From Pseudolabrys sp035718275 (GTDB taxonomy: Bacteria > Pseudomonadota > Alphaproteobacteria > Rhizobiales > Xanthobacteraceae): DNA of 64,000 nt. The notes below the pieces were generated by a model, which worked only from the letters and a program-made list of their open reading frames with translations, was not told where the DNA came from and searched no databases. Position 1 is the first letter of the stretch, and each line of letters starts with the position of its first letter. The position numbers and the translations under genes are program-made. Location of the stretch: assembly GCA_035718275.1 (NCBI GenBank), contig DASTHI010000048.1, forward strand, positions 1-64,000, read 5' to 3'. Below, piece by piece: positions 25,066 through 33,916 of this stretch.

Positions 25066-25905
25066 TTAATGCCCCGGGAGCACCAATACTTTGGGTTTCG
25101 CCGGCAGACTCGTCTTCGAGATCACCAAGGAAGGCAGCTCCGATATCTCGACATCCCACTCCTGGCGCACGCGCTGCAGGAAGCGATCCAGCGTGTAGGC
25201 GCTGAAATAATGCATAGGAATCATCAGCGGCGCCTTGAGCGCGTGCAGCACTTCAACCATGCCGTCGAGGTCGAGCGTGTAGGAGCCATCGACTGGTACC
25301 AGAACGATATCCACGCGCCCGATCTCGTTGAGCTGTTGCTGCGTCAGCGTGTGATGCAGGTGACCCAGATGCGCAATGCAGAGATTTGCGATTTCAAAAA
25401 CAAAAATTGAATTGCCGTGCCGCTCGGTACCCCCGTCAAATGTTCGAATATTGGTGGGCACGTTTCGAACGCGGACGTCCTTGTACTGCAGATCTATTCG
25501 GGCCGGTTTTTCGTCATCACTCCAGCCGCGCAGGACGTGCGCTATGCCGGGATTTGGCGACAGACTGAAGTGCGTGGAATGGGCGTGATTCATGGTGGCT
25601 ATGTCAGGGGTGAGCGGCGGTCTGACATAGTCGTTGTAGTCGGTTGCAATGCGGACCAGCTGCGGGCTTTCGATCAGGAACGTGGAGTGTCCCACATAGG
25701 TGAGCCGCACCTGATCGCGCTCGAGCGCGGCGAGTTGAAAAAACGCGGGCCCCAATCGCGATGGAGCCCCAGCTATGAGCCCCGGACAGTTTGCCGCCAT
25801 TTCCGGTTTGGCAGGCGCCGTTCCGATGCCTTGTGCCGCCGTGGGCGCAACAGCCACGAGCACGCATGCAATCGAGACGACGATTTTCATACAGATAAAA
25901 CGCAT
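25066..25905 (-). CDS. Exported metallo-beta-lactamase-fold hydrolase (UlaG-like)
   Basis: A 279-residue protein with a signal peptide (about 7-24, cleavage after TAAQ). The fold is recognisable: LTYVGHSTFLIES (the UlaG-type opening), TDYNDYVRPP, then NHAHSTHFS, HLGHLHHTL, LVPVDGSYTLD and MIPMHYFSAYT near the C-terminus. The usual metal motif H-x-H-x-D-H reads H107-A-H109-S-T111-H112, so the aspartate ligand for the second metal is threonine. The lineage includes L-ascorbate-6-phosphate lactonase and many uncharacterised hydrolases; its substrate is unknown. It is probably periplasmic. The coiled-coil protein gene lies 122 bases upstream on the same strand. Confidence 0.82.
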   Translation of the reverse strand: MRFICMKIVVSIACVLVAVAPTAAQGIGTAPAKPEMAANCPGLIAGAPSRLGPAFFQLAALERDQVRLTYVGHSTFLIESPQLVRIATDYNDYVRPPLTPDIATMNHAHSTHFSLSPNPGIAHVLRGWSDDEKPARIDLQYKDVRVRNVPTNIRTFDGGTERHGNSIFVFEIANLCIAHLGHLHHTLTQQQLNEIGRVDIVLVPVDGSYTLDLDGMVEVLHALKAPLMIPMHYFSAYTLDRFLQRVRQEWDVEISELPSLVISKTSLPAKPKVLVLPGH

Positions 25906-25929
25906 GATGGACCCACGCCGTAAATGACG

Positions 25930-25951
25930 ACAAAATCTGACACGATTTTGT
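25930..25951. repeat. Inverted repeat upstream of the MBL-fold gene
   Basis: ACAAAATC and GATTTTGT are perfect eight-bp arms around a six-base loop, 25 bases before the MBL-fold ATG. No T run follows, so an operator is as likely as a terminator for the upstream gene. Confidence 0.4.
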
Positions 25952-26027
25952 GAGGGTCGCTACCGTGCTCACGGGCAGATGATTGGCGGCGGCAAAGGCC
26001 GCCCTTCCGATTGCCTTGCCTTGGGCG

Positions 26028-26903
26028 TTAGAACTGGTCGAAGTGGCGGCGATCACGCATCGACACGATGATTCCTTTGGATGTCACCACCATCCAGCGC
26101 CCGTCTTGACGCTTGATCTGCTCGACCGGACCAAGACCGGGCAATGGTGCCCCCGGCACGACCTGATAGATATCCCCGTGCCCTTCCACATAGACGTAGC
26201 CGTCTCGGGTGCCGCGAATGAACCAGTCGGATACGATCCTTGACCTTGCAGGCGATTGAAACAGTGGCGCCGCCGGACGTGGGACCGGCAACGGCGCGCG
26301 TTGTGCAGCTGGGGAAACGGGTTGCGGCTTAGTGGCACCGGTCACGTCACCATTGTCATGAACGACACGTTCGGTGAGCTTGACCAGTTCATCGTGCGTC
26401 GACTTTTTGACGGCATCGAGGCTCGTCTTCAGTCTGGCGATTTCTTTCTCCAGGCGGGCAACCGACTCTTGCGCCGCTTTAGTCATTTCGGAATTTGAAG
26501 CCGGTTTCGAGAAGCCGGCAGCGATCGCTCCAAAGATCGTGCCAACAACGATTGCGATCGCTGTGCAAACCGCGAGGGAAGCATAGCGCCTGTAAGGTGC
26601 ACGCAGGCGCAGATGGGCGCACCGCGCTACCGGAGCGAGGATTGCGGCTGTAATGGCCGTAAATCGAGAATTCTTCTTCGTGCTTACAGTTTGCGGCGGC
26701 ACATCCGGCTCACATTCCGGCCGGCTCAAGTCGGCAAGACCCTCCTTCCCAGGCATGACGGGAGCCTCAGTCTCCGGCTGCGCTTCAGCCGGGCACACTG
26801 AAGGCGCTTCGACCAAGGGCAAGTCGGTCTGCCCATGATCATGCGTGAATTCAGAATTTGCTTCTTCGCTGCCTGACGCGGCAATCGTCTTGCGATTGGA
26901 CAT
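26028..26903 (-). CDS. Single-pass membrane protein with coiled coil, function unknown
   Basis: A 291-residue protein. Residues 1-75 are acidic and Pro/Glu-rich; a transmembrane helix follows (about 108-130, SLAVCTAIAIVVGTIFGAIA). A coiled coil (about 140-185, repeated Lys/Glu/Leu heptads with VARLEKEIARLKTSLDAVKK) and a Pro-rich spacer lead to a compact C-terminal domain (about 218-291) with DWFIRGTRDGYVYVEGHGDI-YQVVPGAPLPGLGPVE. The topology suggests a cytoplasmic N-terminus and a periplasmic coiled coil and C-terminal domain. I know no function; the C-terminal pattern recurs in Rhizobiales hypothetical proteins as I recall. GGGGGTG precedes the ATG. Confidence 0.75.
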   Translation of the reverse strand: MSNRKTIAASGSEEANSEFTHDHGQTDLPLVEAPSVCPAEAQPETEAPVMPGKEGLADLSRPECEPDVPPQTVSTKKNSRFTAITAAILAPVARCAHLRLRAPYRRYASLAVCTAIAIVVGTIFGAIAAGFSKPASNSEMTKAAQESVARLEKEIARLKTSLDAVKKSTHDELVKLTERVVHDNGDVTGATKPQPVSPAAQRAPLPVPRPAAPLFQSPARSRIVSDWFIRGTRDGYVYVEGHGDIYQVVPGAPLPGLGPVEQIKRQDGRWMVVTSKGIIVSMRDRRHFDQF

Positions 26904-27007
26904 GACGCACCCCCACGTGAGTGTTCACCAATCGGTAGGCTTGTTTTGGTTACGAATTGGTTACCGGGCTTTTGTTCGGCGTTTTCAAATGGGCATCGCT
27001 CGGCCGA

Positions 27008-28006
27008 CTACATGGGTAGCCCGAACTCAGCCGCGCGTGCTTTCAGGGACACGGCGGGCCGCGCACCTACGTGCTGAATAACTTCGGCTGCCGCGAGGGC
27101 GCCCAAGCGGGCTGCGGTGCGATGATCTTTCCCGCGCGCGAGACCGACGAGGAAGCCGGCAGCGAACAGATCACCCGCGCCCGTGACATCGGCAACTCGA
27201 TCGACTTCTTCGGCGGGCACCGTTTCGAGCTTGTCACGGGAGATAACGACGCAGCCTTTCTCGCTGCGGGTGACGACGGCTAGGCGGGCCTCTTTCTGCA
27301 AAGCCTTCACCGCCGTGGCAAAATCGGCCGTCTCATAAAGGCTGTGCAATTCACGTTCGTTTGCAAACACGAGGTCGACGGTTCCCTTGCGGATGAGTTC
27401 AAGAAATTCCGCCCGGTATCGATCGACGCAGAAGGCATCGGAGAGCGTGAGGGCGACACGCTGGCCGGCCCGGTGTGCAATCTGCGCCGCCTTGAGAAAT
27501 GCTTCCTTGGCCTGGGGCGGATCCCAAAGATATCCCTCGAGATAGACAACTGCAGCGCCTGCAATCTGCGTCTCATCGATATCGTCGGGACTCAGATCCT
27601 GGGCGGCGCCAAGATAGGTATTCATCGTGCGCTCTCCGTCCGGCGTCACCATGATGTAGCAGCGGGCAGTGGAAGGGCCATCGCTTGCCGGCATTGTCTC
27701 GAAAGTGACACCGGCGGCACGGATATCGTGAACAAAGGTTTGTCCGAGCTCGTCATTCTTGACCTTGCCGACAAAAGCCGCGCGAGCGCCAAAACTTGCA
27801 ACGCCCGCAACGGTGTTCGCCGCAGAACCGCCAGAACTCTCAACTGCCGCCCCCATTGCAGCATAGATCGATTGCGCGCGGGCCTCGTCGATCAAAGCCA
27901 TTGTGCCCTTGTGCATGCCTTGGGCAACAAGGAAGTCGTCCTCGGCTCGGGCAATCACATCAACGATCGCATTGCCGATGCCGAGCACGTCGTAACGAGA
28001 AGTCAT
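27008..28006 (-). CDS. PfkB-family carbohydrate/adenosine kinase
   Basis: A 332-residue ribokinase-fold kinase. It starts YDVLGIGNAIVDVIARAEDD, the layout of the bacterial adenosine kinase-like group, with SSGGSAANTVAGVASFGARA (first PfkB signature, about 58-77). The catalytic motif is DVTGAGDLFAAGFLVGLARG (about 281-300), with the base aspartate in TGAGD. Adenosine kinase makes AMP from adenosine in purine salvage; sugar substrates cannot be excluded. Start 28006 is chosen because GAGGGAC precedes it; the upstream in-frame ATG at 28057 adds 17 unlikely residues. It is divergent from murJ. Confidence 0.9.
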   Translation of the reverse strand: MTSRYDVLGIGNAIVDVIARAEDDFLVAQGMHKGTMALIDEARAQSIYAAMGAAVESSGGSAANTVAGVASFGARAAFVGKVKNDELGQTFVHDIRAAGVTFETMPASDGPSTARCYIMVTPDGERTMNTYLGAAQDLSPDDIDETQIAGAAVVYLEGYLWDPPQAKEAFLKAAQIAHRAGQRVALTLSDAFCVDRYRAEFLELIRKGTVDLVFANERELHSLYETADFATAVKALQKEARLAVVTRSEKGCVVISRDKLETVPAEEVDRVADVTGAGDLFAAGFLVGLARGKDHRTAARLGALAAAEVIQHVGARPAVSLKARAAEFGLPM

Positions 28007-28162
28007 GCGGCGTCCCTCATGAATGGCCGGCGCACTATAGCGGCGCAAGTGGTTCAATCAACTTCGCGCCAAATGCCTGCCTCTTGTCCGGACCGGCCAC
28101 GTCTTTATGTTGCTTAGTCCCTCTAGGCACGACTTGCCCGAGTGCGGGCGGAGGCCCACTCG

Positions 28163-29710
28163 ATGTCGCTCTCGCGCGATATCAGCACCGTCAGCGCCGG
28201 CACGGTCATCTCCCGTCTTCTCGCATATTTGCGGGATGCCTGGATCGCTGCCCTGCTGGGCGCGGGACCGTATTCGGAAGCTTTCTTCGTGATATTTCAA
28301 TTGTTCAATTTTTTTCGCCGGCTCGTCACGGAGGGCGCGGTCAACGCGTCCTTTGTGCCGATCTGGCTCAGGCTGCGGGAGAGCGCGAATGGTGCCCCCG
28401 CTGCCAATTTGTTCACCAGGCGAATCTTGCTCACGTTGTTCTGCACCGTCGGTATTTTCGTTCTGCTCACGGTTTTTCTCGGCAGATTTGTGGTGGCAAT
28501 CGTGGCGCCGGGATTTGACGACCCGCAGCGGTCGCTTGCGACACTGCTGCTGATCATTGTCGCCCCATACATTCTCTTTGGGGCGCTTGTAGCAGTGATC
28601 ACCGCAGCATTGAGCGCAGAGAGCCGTGTCCTCGCCGTAGCAGTGAGCACCGTCTTGTTCAATCTTGTGATGTTGCTGGCGCTGCTTTTTGTCGCCCTTG
28701 CTCAATCGGACCACTTCTTTGTTGCGACGGCGCTTGGGTTAGCCGTAAGCGCGGCAGGCTTGATTCAGTTCGCCGTAGCGTTCGCACTCTGGCTGGCAAC
28801 TGGCCGTCGCTGGCAACGGGCGCATCTGCCGCTCGCAAATCAAGCCAGTGAATTTTTTGCACGTGTGTTGCCCGGCTTGATCGCAACCGGCATCCCTCAA
28901 TTCAAGCTCATCGCTGGTGCGGCCATTGCATCATCCTCGTCCGCCGCCGTGTCCTGGCTCTATTATGCGAATCGCCTTTACGAATTGCCGCTCGGAATCG
29001 CTTCGATCGCGGTCGGGACCGTTATCGTTCCTCGGCTCGTGCGTCGGCTCGGTGAGGACCAGCAAGCGTTCGTAGACGATCAATCTCGTGCCTACGAAAT
29101 TGCTTTCGGATTGGCGCTGCCCGCGGCTACGGGATTTGCGCTTCTGGCCAAACCGATTGCATCTGCGCTTTTCGAACGTGGTGCGTTTGGCCCCGGCGAT
29201 TCGACCGCCGTCGCCGCGGCACTGATCGCCATTTGCATCGGTTTGCCCGCGCACATTCTGGAAAAGGTCTTTGGCGCCGTGGCTTTTGCATATCGGGACA
29301 CTCGCACCCCGATGCTCGTCGGCGTCGCCGGCTTTGCCGCAGCCGTGGCGGGAGGCCTGCTGCTTTTCCCCGTTTTCGGCCATGTTGGTGTGGCCGCTTC
29401 AATCGCCGCATCGGCTTGGGTCGACTTCGCCCTTCTGAGCACGATCTTGTATCGACGCAGTTGGCTGCGAGTGGACGGGCACGCGGTGGGCCGCCTGGCG
29501 CGGATTATTGCTGCAACGGGGACCATGGCCTGCATCCTCATCGCCGCGACGCATGCGTTGGGCGACGCCATACACGGATCCTCTGTCACCGCCCTTGCTT
29601 TGCTGCTGGCTTTGGTGGGGCTTGGAGCAGTTTCCTATTTCGGATCTCTGCATTTACTCGGAGTCATGACGGTAAAAAATCTTTTTCTTGCGTTGCGCCT
29701 GAAAAGCTAA
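28163..29710 (+). CDS. murJ: Lipid II flippase MurJ (MviN family)
   Basis: A 515-residue polytopic inner-membrane protein of the MOP superfamily with about 13-14 hydrophobic helices. It flips lipid II for peptidoglycan synthesis. It opens with STVSAGTVISRLLAYLRDAW, which contains the conserved T-x-x-SR-x-L-x-x-x-RD motif, and continues with FFRRLVTEGAVNASFVPIW and the later YYANRLYELPLGIASIAVGT signature. GGAGG lies nine bases before the ATG. trpS follows 60 bases later. Confidence 0.94.
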   Translation: MSLSRDISTVSAGTVISRLLAYLRDAWIAALLGAGPYSEAFFVIFQLFNFFRRLVTEGAVNASFVPIWLRLRESANGAPAANLFTRRILLTLFCTVGIFVLLTVFLGRFVVAIVAPGFDDPQRSLATLLLIIVAPYILFGALVAVITAALSAESRVLAVAVSTVLFNLVMLLALLFVALAQSDHFFVATALGLAVSAAGLIQFAVAFALWLATGRRWQRAHLPLANQASEFFARVLPGLIATGIPQFKLIAGAAIASSSSAAVSWLYYANRLYELPLGIASIAVGTVIVPRLVRRLGEDQQAFVDDQSRAYEIAFGLALPAATGFALLAKPIASALFERGAFGPGDSTAVAAALIAICIGLPAHILEKVFGAVAFAYRDTRTPMLVGVAGFAAAVAGGLLLFPVFGHVGVAASIAASAWVDFALLSTILYRRSWLRVDGHAVGRLARIIAATGTMACILIAATHALGDAIHGSSVTALALLLALVGLGAVSYFGSLHLLGVMTVKNLFLALRLKS

Positions 29711-29770
29711 GGCACTTGCATCGCACGCCTTGGGCGTGGCATGGCTCCGCGCGGCCAACGAGGGTTCACG

Positions 29771-30805
29771 ATGGCGTTCAAGGAACGCGTATTTTCCGGC
29801 GTACAGCCGACCGGCAACCTGCATCTCGGCAATTACCTTGGGGCAATTGCCAGGTTCGTCTCCCTGCAGGATCGTTATGATTGCATCTATTGCGTGGTCG
29901 ATCTCCACGCCATTACGATCTGGCAGGATCCGGCCGAATTGCCGCGTGCGACACGCGAGGTCACTGCAGCATTTCTCGCCTGCGGGATCGATCCCAAGAA
30001 AAACATCATCTTCAATCAAAGCCAGGTGGCCGAGCACGCCGAACTGGCATGGATCTTCAACTGTGTTGCCCGCATTGGCTGGCTCAATCGCATGACACAA
30101 TTCAAGGAGAAGGCGGGCAAAGACCGCGAGAATGCATCAGTTGGCCTTTATGTCTATCCAAACCTCATGGCAGCTGACATTCTCGTTTATCGTGCAACTC
30201 ACGTTCCTGTCGGCGAAGATCAGAAACAACATTTGGAGCTCTCGCGCGACATTGCACAGAAGTTCAACAACGACTTTGCTGCTTCTATTCGCGCGCATGG
30301 CTATGGTGAAGCTTTCTTCCCTCAACCGGAGCCGATCATCCAAGGACCGGCGACGCGCGTCATGTCGCTGCGCGACGGATCAAAAAAGATGTCAAAATCG
30401 GAAGCATCCGACTATTCACGAATAAATCTGACCGACGACGCAGATGCCATCGCGCAGAAAATCCGAAAGGCCAAGACCGATCCGGAGCCATTGCCAAGTG
30501 AGGAAAAAGGCCTGGCCTCGCGTCCAGAAGCCGACAACCTGGTGGGGATCTATGCCGCTCTGCAAGGGGTGAGCAAAGCAGAGGTGCTCGGACAATTCGG
30601 CGGCGGACAATTTTCCACATTCAAAGCCTCGCTGGTTGACCTTGCAGTCGCCAAACTCGGCCCGATCGGCGTCGAAATGAAGAAGCTGGTACAGGACGCG
30701 ATGTACATCGATTCGGTTTTAGCGGAAGGCTCGCAGCGGGCGCAGGTCCTCGCCGCCGAAACCATGAAGGCGGTCAAGGATATCGTCGGTTTCGTACACC
30801 GGTAA
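29771..30805 (+). CDS. trpS: Tryptophan--tRNA ligase
   Basis: A 344-residue class I aminoacyl-tRNA synthetase. The HIGH-equivalent is FSGVQPTGNLHLGNYLGAI (about 8-26) and the KMSKS loop is KKMSKSEASDYSRI (about 204-217). It also has FLACGIDPKKNIIFNQSQV and NRMTQFKEK, typical of TrpRS. ATG 29771 is chosen because GAGGG lies nine bases upstream. It probably shares a transcript with murJ. Confidence 0.97.
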   Translation: MAFKERVFSGVQPTGNLHLGNYLGAIARFVSLQDRYDCIYCVVDLHAITIWQDPAELPRATREVTAAFLACGIDPKKNIIFNQSQVAEHAELAWIFNCVARIGWLNRMTQFKEKAGKDRENASVGLYVYPNLMAADILVYRATHVPVGEDQKQHLELSRDIAQKFNNDFAASIRAHGYGEAFFPQPEPIIQGPATRVMSLRDGSKKMSKSEASDYSRINLTDDADAIAQKIRKAKTDPEPLPSEEKGLASRPEADNLVGIYAALQGVSKAEVLGQFGGGQFSTFKASLVDLAVAKLGPIGVEMKKLVQDAMYIDSVLAEGSQRAQVLAAETMKAVKDIVGFVHR

Positions 30806-30908
30806 CGGCTGGTTTGGTTGTGCTGCTTGTCGAAGAACCGGACCCATGCCAGCATTCCACACTGTGCAGCTACTTCTTCGCATATGATCGGGCGGGAGCG
30901 TCACGGCC

Positions 30909-31403
30909 ATGAGCAGCAAGCGCCGCAGCTATGAAGCCGGTCACAAGCGCAAATATCTTGTCGTCATCGACGACACCGAAGAATGCGATCGTGCCGTGTA
31001 CTGGGCAGCGAAACGCAGTGGGCGCACCAAGTCCCAGATGGTCATGTTGCGCGTCATCGAGCCTGGGGACCGGAACCAGCAGTGGCTCGGCGTCGCCGAT
31101 ATCATGAAGGCGGAGGCGCATGAGGCCGCCGATGCGGCGCTCGACAAATACGCCGCGCGAGCCCAGAAGATCGCCGGGATCACGCCTGACCGCGTTATTC
31201 GCGAGGGCGACACTGCCGAGGAAATCGTCAAGTTGATCGATGAAGACGCCGATATCGGTATCCTTGTGCTCGCAGCCGGTACCGGCAAGGAAGGCCCTGG
31301 CCCACTCGTTTCAAACATGGCCAAGACAGCCGGGACATTTCCAATCCCGGTGGCGATTGTGCCTGGACATTTGAGCGACGAGGAAATCGAGGCCAGTTCT
31401 TAG
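30909..31403 (+). CDS. Universal stress protein (UspA family)
   Basis: A 164-residue single-domain UspA protein. It has YLVVIDDTEECDRAVYWAAK at the start of the fold and, near the C-terminus, ILVLAAGTGKEGPGPLVSNM, a variant of the G-x2-G-x9-G-S/T ATP-binding signature. UspA proteins are cytosolic stress-survival factors; the exact role is unknown. The adjacent nfu-type gene starts 123 bases downstream. Confidence 0.88.
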   Translation: MSSKRRSYEAGHKRKYLVVIDDTEECDRAVYWAAKRSGRTKSQMVMLRVIEPGDRNQQWLGVADIMKAEAHEAADAALDKYAARAQKIAGITPDRVIREGDTAEEIVKLIDEDADIGILVLAAGTGKEGPGPLVSNMAKTAGTFPIPVAIVPGHLSDEEIEASS

Positions 31404-31526
31404 ATGTTGCGGCGCCCCCGATCGACCGGGCAGTAATGGTTGACCCGTTCCCGCGCCATGGCCATTTATGGGATATGATTCACGAGCTCGCGGGCCTTGA
31501 ACCCGTAGAGGCAAGGAGCTGTCGCA

Positions 31527-32084
31527 ATGTTCATTCAGACCGAAACCACACCAAACCCGGCCACGCTGAAATTCCTCCCCGGGCGCATCGTGCTTGAAAA
31601 AGGCACGCTCGACATGTCGACCAGGGAAGCCGCGGCGCAATCGCCGCTCGCAGCCCGGCTCTTCGACGTTCCAAATGTGAGCGGTGTATTTTTCGGCTCT
31701 GATTTCATCACCGTGACCAAGGACGGGGGGGAATGGCAGCAGCTAAAGCCGGCCATTCTCGGCGCGATCATGGAGCACTACATGTCTGGCGCCCCGCTGC
31801 TTGCAAGCGAGTCGCAGGAGACAAAACCGGATGACGAGTTCTTCGATGCCAAGGATTCCGAGACTGTGGCAACCATCAAGGACCTAATCGAGACCCGGGT
31901 CCGCCCGGCAGTGGCCGGAGACGGCGGTGACATCACCTTCCGGGGCTATCGGGATGGAGTTGTCTATCTCAACATGAGAGGGGCATGCTCCGGCTGCCCG
32001 TCCTCGACTGCAACGCTGAAACACGGAATCCAGAACCTGTTGAGGCATTTCGTTCCTGAGGTCGTCGAAGTAAGGCCCATGTAA
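31527..32084 (+). CDS. NifU/Nfu-type Fe-S cluster scaffold protein
   Basis: A 185-residue protein with the Nfu N-terminal domain (MFIQTETTPNPATLKFLPGR, about 1-90) and the NifU C-terminal domain (about 108-185). The latter includes the cluster-binding CSGCPSS (Cys154 and Cys157) after IETRVRPAVAGDGGDITF. It carries 4Fe-4S clusters to client enzymes; miaB downstream is a plausible client but this is only proximity. AAGGAG lies before the ATG. Confidence 0.94.
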   Translation: MFIQTETTPNPATLKFLPGRIVLEKGTLDMSTREAAAQSPLAARLFDVPNVSGVFFGSDFITVTKDGGEWQQLKPAILGAIMEHYMSGAPLLASESQETKPDDEFFDAKDSETVATIKDLIETRVRPAVAGDGGDITFRGYRDGVVYLNMRGACSGCPSSTATLKHGIQNLLRHFVPEVVEVRPM

Positions 32085-32202
32085 CGGAGATGTCATCTCG
32101 GCAGCCGTGTATGGAATGATTCCAGAGCGGTTTCGAGATCCTCCCTGAAAGGATGTTTGCTCTTCCACAGTGCTGCGCTGTGCCGACGGGGAGCAGTCAA
32201 GA

Positions 32203-32883
32203 ATGCGCGTTCTGGCGATCGATACCGCTCTTGATGCGTGCTCGGCTGCCGCTCTGGACACCGAGAATGCGCTGGCTCTGCACGAGTCGATCCCGATGCA
32301 GCGAGGTCACGCCGAGGCGCTGATGCCGCTCATTGCCCGATTGCTGGACCGCAGCGGCCTCGAAGCAAGGGATTTCGACCGTATCGCGGTGACGACCGGT
32401 CCCGGCAGTTTCACCGGGCTGCGCGTCGGAATTGCTGCCGCACGTGGAATAGCCCTCGCGACAGGAAAGCCGGCCGTCGGACTCACCACGCTTGCAGCTT
32501 TTGCTGCCCCATTGATCGCCGAGAATGATACCCTTCCGGTCGTGGTCGCAATCGATGCGCGTCATGATCACGTCTATTATCAGGCCTTCGGCGCCGGCGG
32601 ACGCACCGTGGTTACGCCGCGGATTTTGCCCATACGCCAGGCGCTGCATCTTTCGGCCGCCGGTTCGCCGCGCATCACAGGTACGGCAGCGGAGAAGCTT
32701 GCATCCCTATGGCCTTCGGCCAATCCGCAGCCAATACTTGTTCTGCAGCGCGCGGCGGTGGAGATCGATTGGGTCGCACGACTTGGGGCCGCTGCTACGG
32801 ATGCGGGGTCCGCGCCAAGACCGTTTTATCTGAGGGCCGCGGATGCGCATCCCCAGGAGGCAGCCTCATTGGCCCGGCGATGA
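32203..32883 (+). CDS. tsaB: tRNA threonylcarbamoyladenosine biosynthesis protein TsaB
   Basis: A 226-residue ASKHA-fold protein that partners TsaD and TsaE to make t6A on tRNAs reading ANN codons. It begins MRVLAIDTALDACSAAALDT, with QRGHAEALMPLI and the diagnostic VTTGPGSFTGLRVGIAAARG (about 62-81). GGGGAG lies nine bases before the ATG. rimI overlaps its stop. Confidence 0.93.
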   Translation: MRVLAIDTALDACSAAALDTENALALHESIPMQRGHAEALMPLIARLLDRSGLEARDFDRIAVTTGPGSFTGLRVGIAAARGIALATGKPAVGLTTLAAFAAPLIAENDTLPVVVAIDARHDHVYYQAFGAGGRTVVTPRILPIRQALHLSAAGSPRITGTAAEKLASLWPSANPQPILVLQRAAVEIDWVARLGAAATDAGSAPRPFYLRAADAHPQEAASLARR

Positions 32884-33356
32884 TGGCCTTTATCACAAAC
32901 CTGTTCACGCGGCCGGCTCCCGCGATTTCGGAAGCAGGGGTGAGCGACGCGCCGGCTATAGCGCACCTTCATGGCAAGTCGTTCGCGCGAGGCTGGAGTG
33001 CGCAGGAAGTTGAGGGCTTGCTGCTCGATCGGCACGTCATAGCGCATCGCGCCCTGGTCGGCGGGCATATCGTGGGATTCATACTCTCACGTTTGGTAGA
33101 TGCAGAAGCCGAAATTCTATCCGTTGCCGTCGCGCAGCAGCAGCGCGGGCGAGGTGTGGCCCGCCATATCCTCGACACCCATTTGCGGCGCCTGGCGGGA
33201 CTTGGGGCCAGCGTCGTATTCCTGGAAGTGGACGAGCAAAACCAGCCCGCTCTTCGGCTCTACCAGAAAGCCGGGTTCGAACAGGTCTCACGGCGGCCTA
33301 ACTATTATTCCAGAAGCGCAGCAGGGGCTCTTGTTTTGAGGCGCGATTTGAATTGA
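32880..33356 (+). CDS. rimI: Ribosomal-protein-alanine acetyltransferase (RimI-type GNAT)
   Basis: A 158-residue GNAT acetyltransferase. The acetyl-CoA loop is ILSVAVAQQQRGRGVARHIL (about 79-98), followed by VVFLEVDEQNQPALRLYQKA-GFEQVSRRPNYYS, the RimI-like C-terminus. RimI acetylates the N-terminus of ribosomal protein S18. Its ATG overlaps the tsaB stop, a pairing common across bacteria that supports the name. It is slightly longer at the N-terminus than E. coli RimI. Confidence 0.9.
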   Translation: MMAFITNLFTRPAPAISEAGVSDAPAIAHLHGKSFARGWSAQEVEGLLLDRHVIAHRALVGGHIVGFILSRLVDAEAEILSVAVAQQQRGRGVARHILDTHLRRLAGLGASVVFLEVDEQNQPALRLYQKAGFEQVSRRPNYYSRSAAGALVLRRDLN

Positions 33357-33444
33357 AGCTCGATTGGACATAAGCCGGACGCACTCAATATGATGATATG
33401 ATAATGCGAGCGGGGCGAGAACGAAACAGGCCAGAGGCGCCGAC

Positions 33445-33894
33445 GTGAATACCGCAAGCAAAGCGAGTGCCGAGAAGAAAAACATTGAAGCTCTTTGCGC
33501 CGCAAAGGGGATGCGCATGACCGAGCAACGGCGTGTGATTGCCCGCGTGCTGGCAGACTCGGATGATCATCCCGATGTCGAGGAGCTGTATCGTCGATGC
33601 GCCAAGGTCGATGATCGAATTTCAATCTCCACTGTCTATAGGACGATGCGCCTCTTTGAGGACGCAGGCATCATCGAAAGACACGATTTCCGTGATGGGC
33701 GCGCACGTTATGAAACCAGCCCCGAAGCGCACCATGATCATTTGATCAATCTTCGGACAGGAGAGGTCATTGAATTCCAGTCTGAGGAAATCGAGCGCCT
33801 TCAGGCGGAGGTCGCGCTCAAACTCGGATACAGGCTCGTCGATCATAGGCTCGAACTCTATGCAGTGCCTATCCATGACGAGAAGAACAGCTAG
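33445..33894 (+). CDS. Fur-family metal regulator (Fur/Mur type)
   Basis: A 149-residue Fur-family repressor starting with GTG; GAGG lies nine bases upstream. The winged helix shows MRMTEQRRVIARVLADSDDH and ISISTVYRTMRLFEDAGI. The metal region is HDFRDGRARYETSPEAHHDH-LINLRTGEVIEF. The usual C-x2-C structural zinc pairs of Fur are absent, as in alphaproteobacterial Mur, which senses manganese. In Rhizobiales this position before plsC-miaB is normally a Fur/Mur gene. It is distinct from the Irr gene at 60463. Confidence 0.9.
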   Translation: MNTASKASAEKKNIEALCAAKGMRMTEQRRVIARVLADSDDHPDVEELYRRCAKVDDRISISTVYRTMRLFEDAGIIERHDFRDGRARYETSPEAHHDHLINLRTGEVIEFQSEEIERLQAEVALKLGYRLVDHRLELYAVPIHDEKNS

Positions 33895-33916
33895 CGTTCA
33901 CCCCTGATCGATTGGC

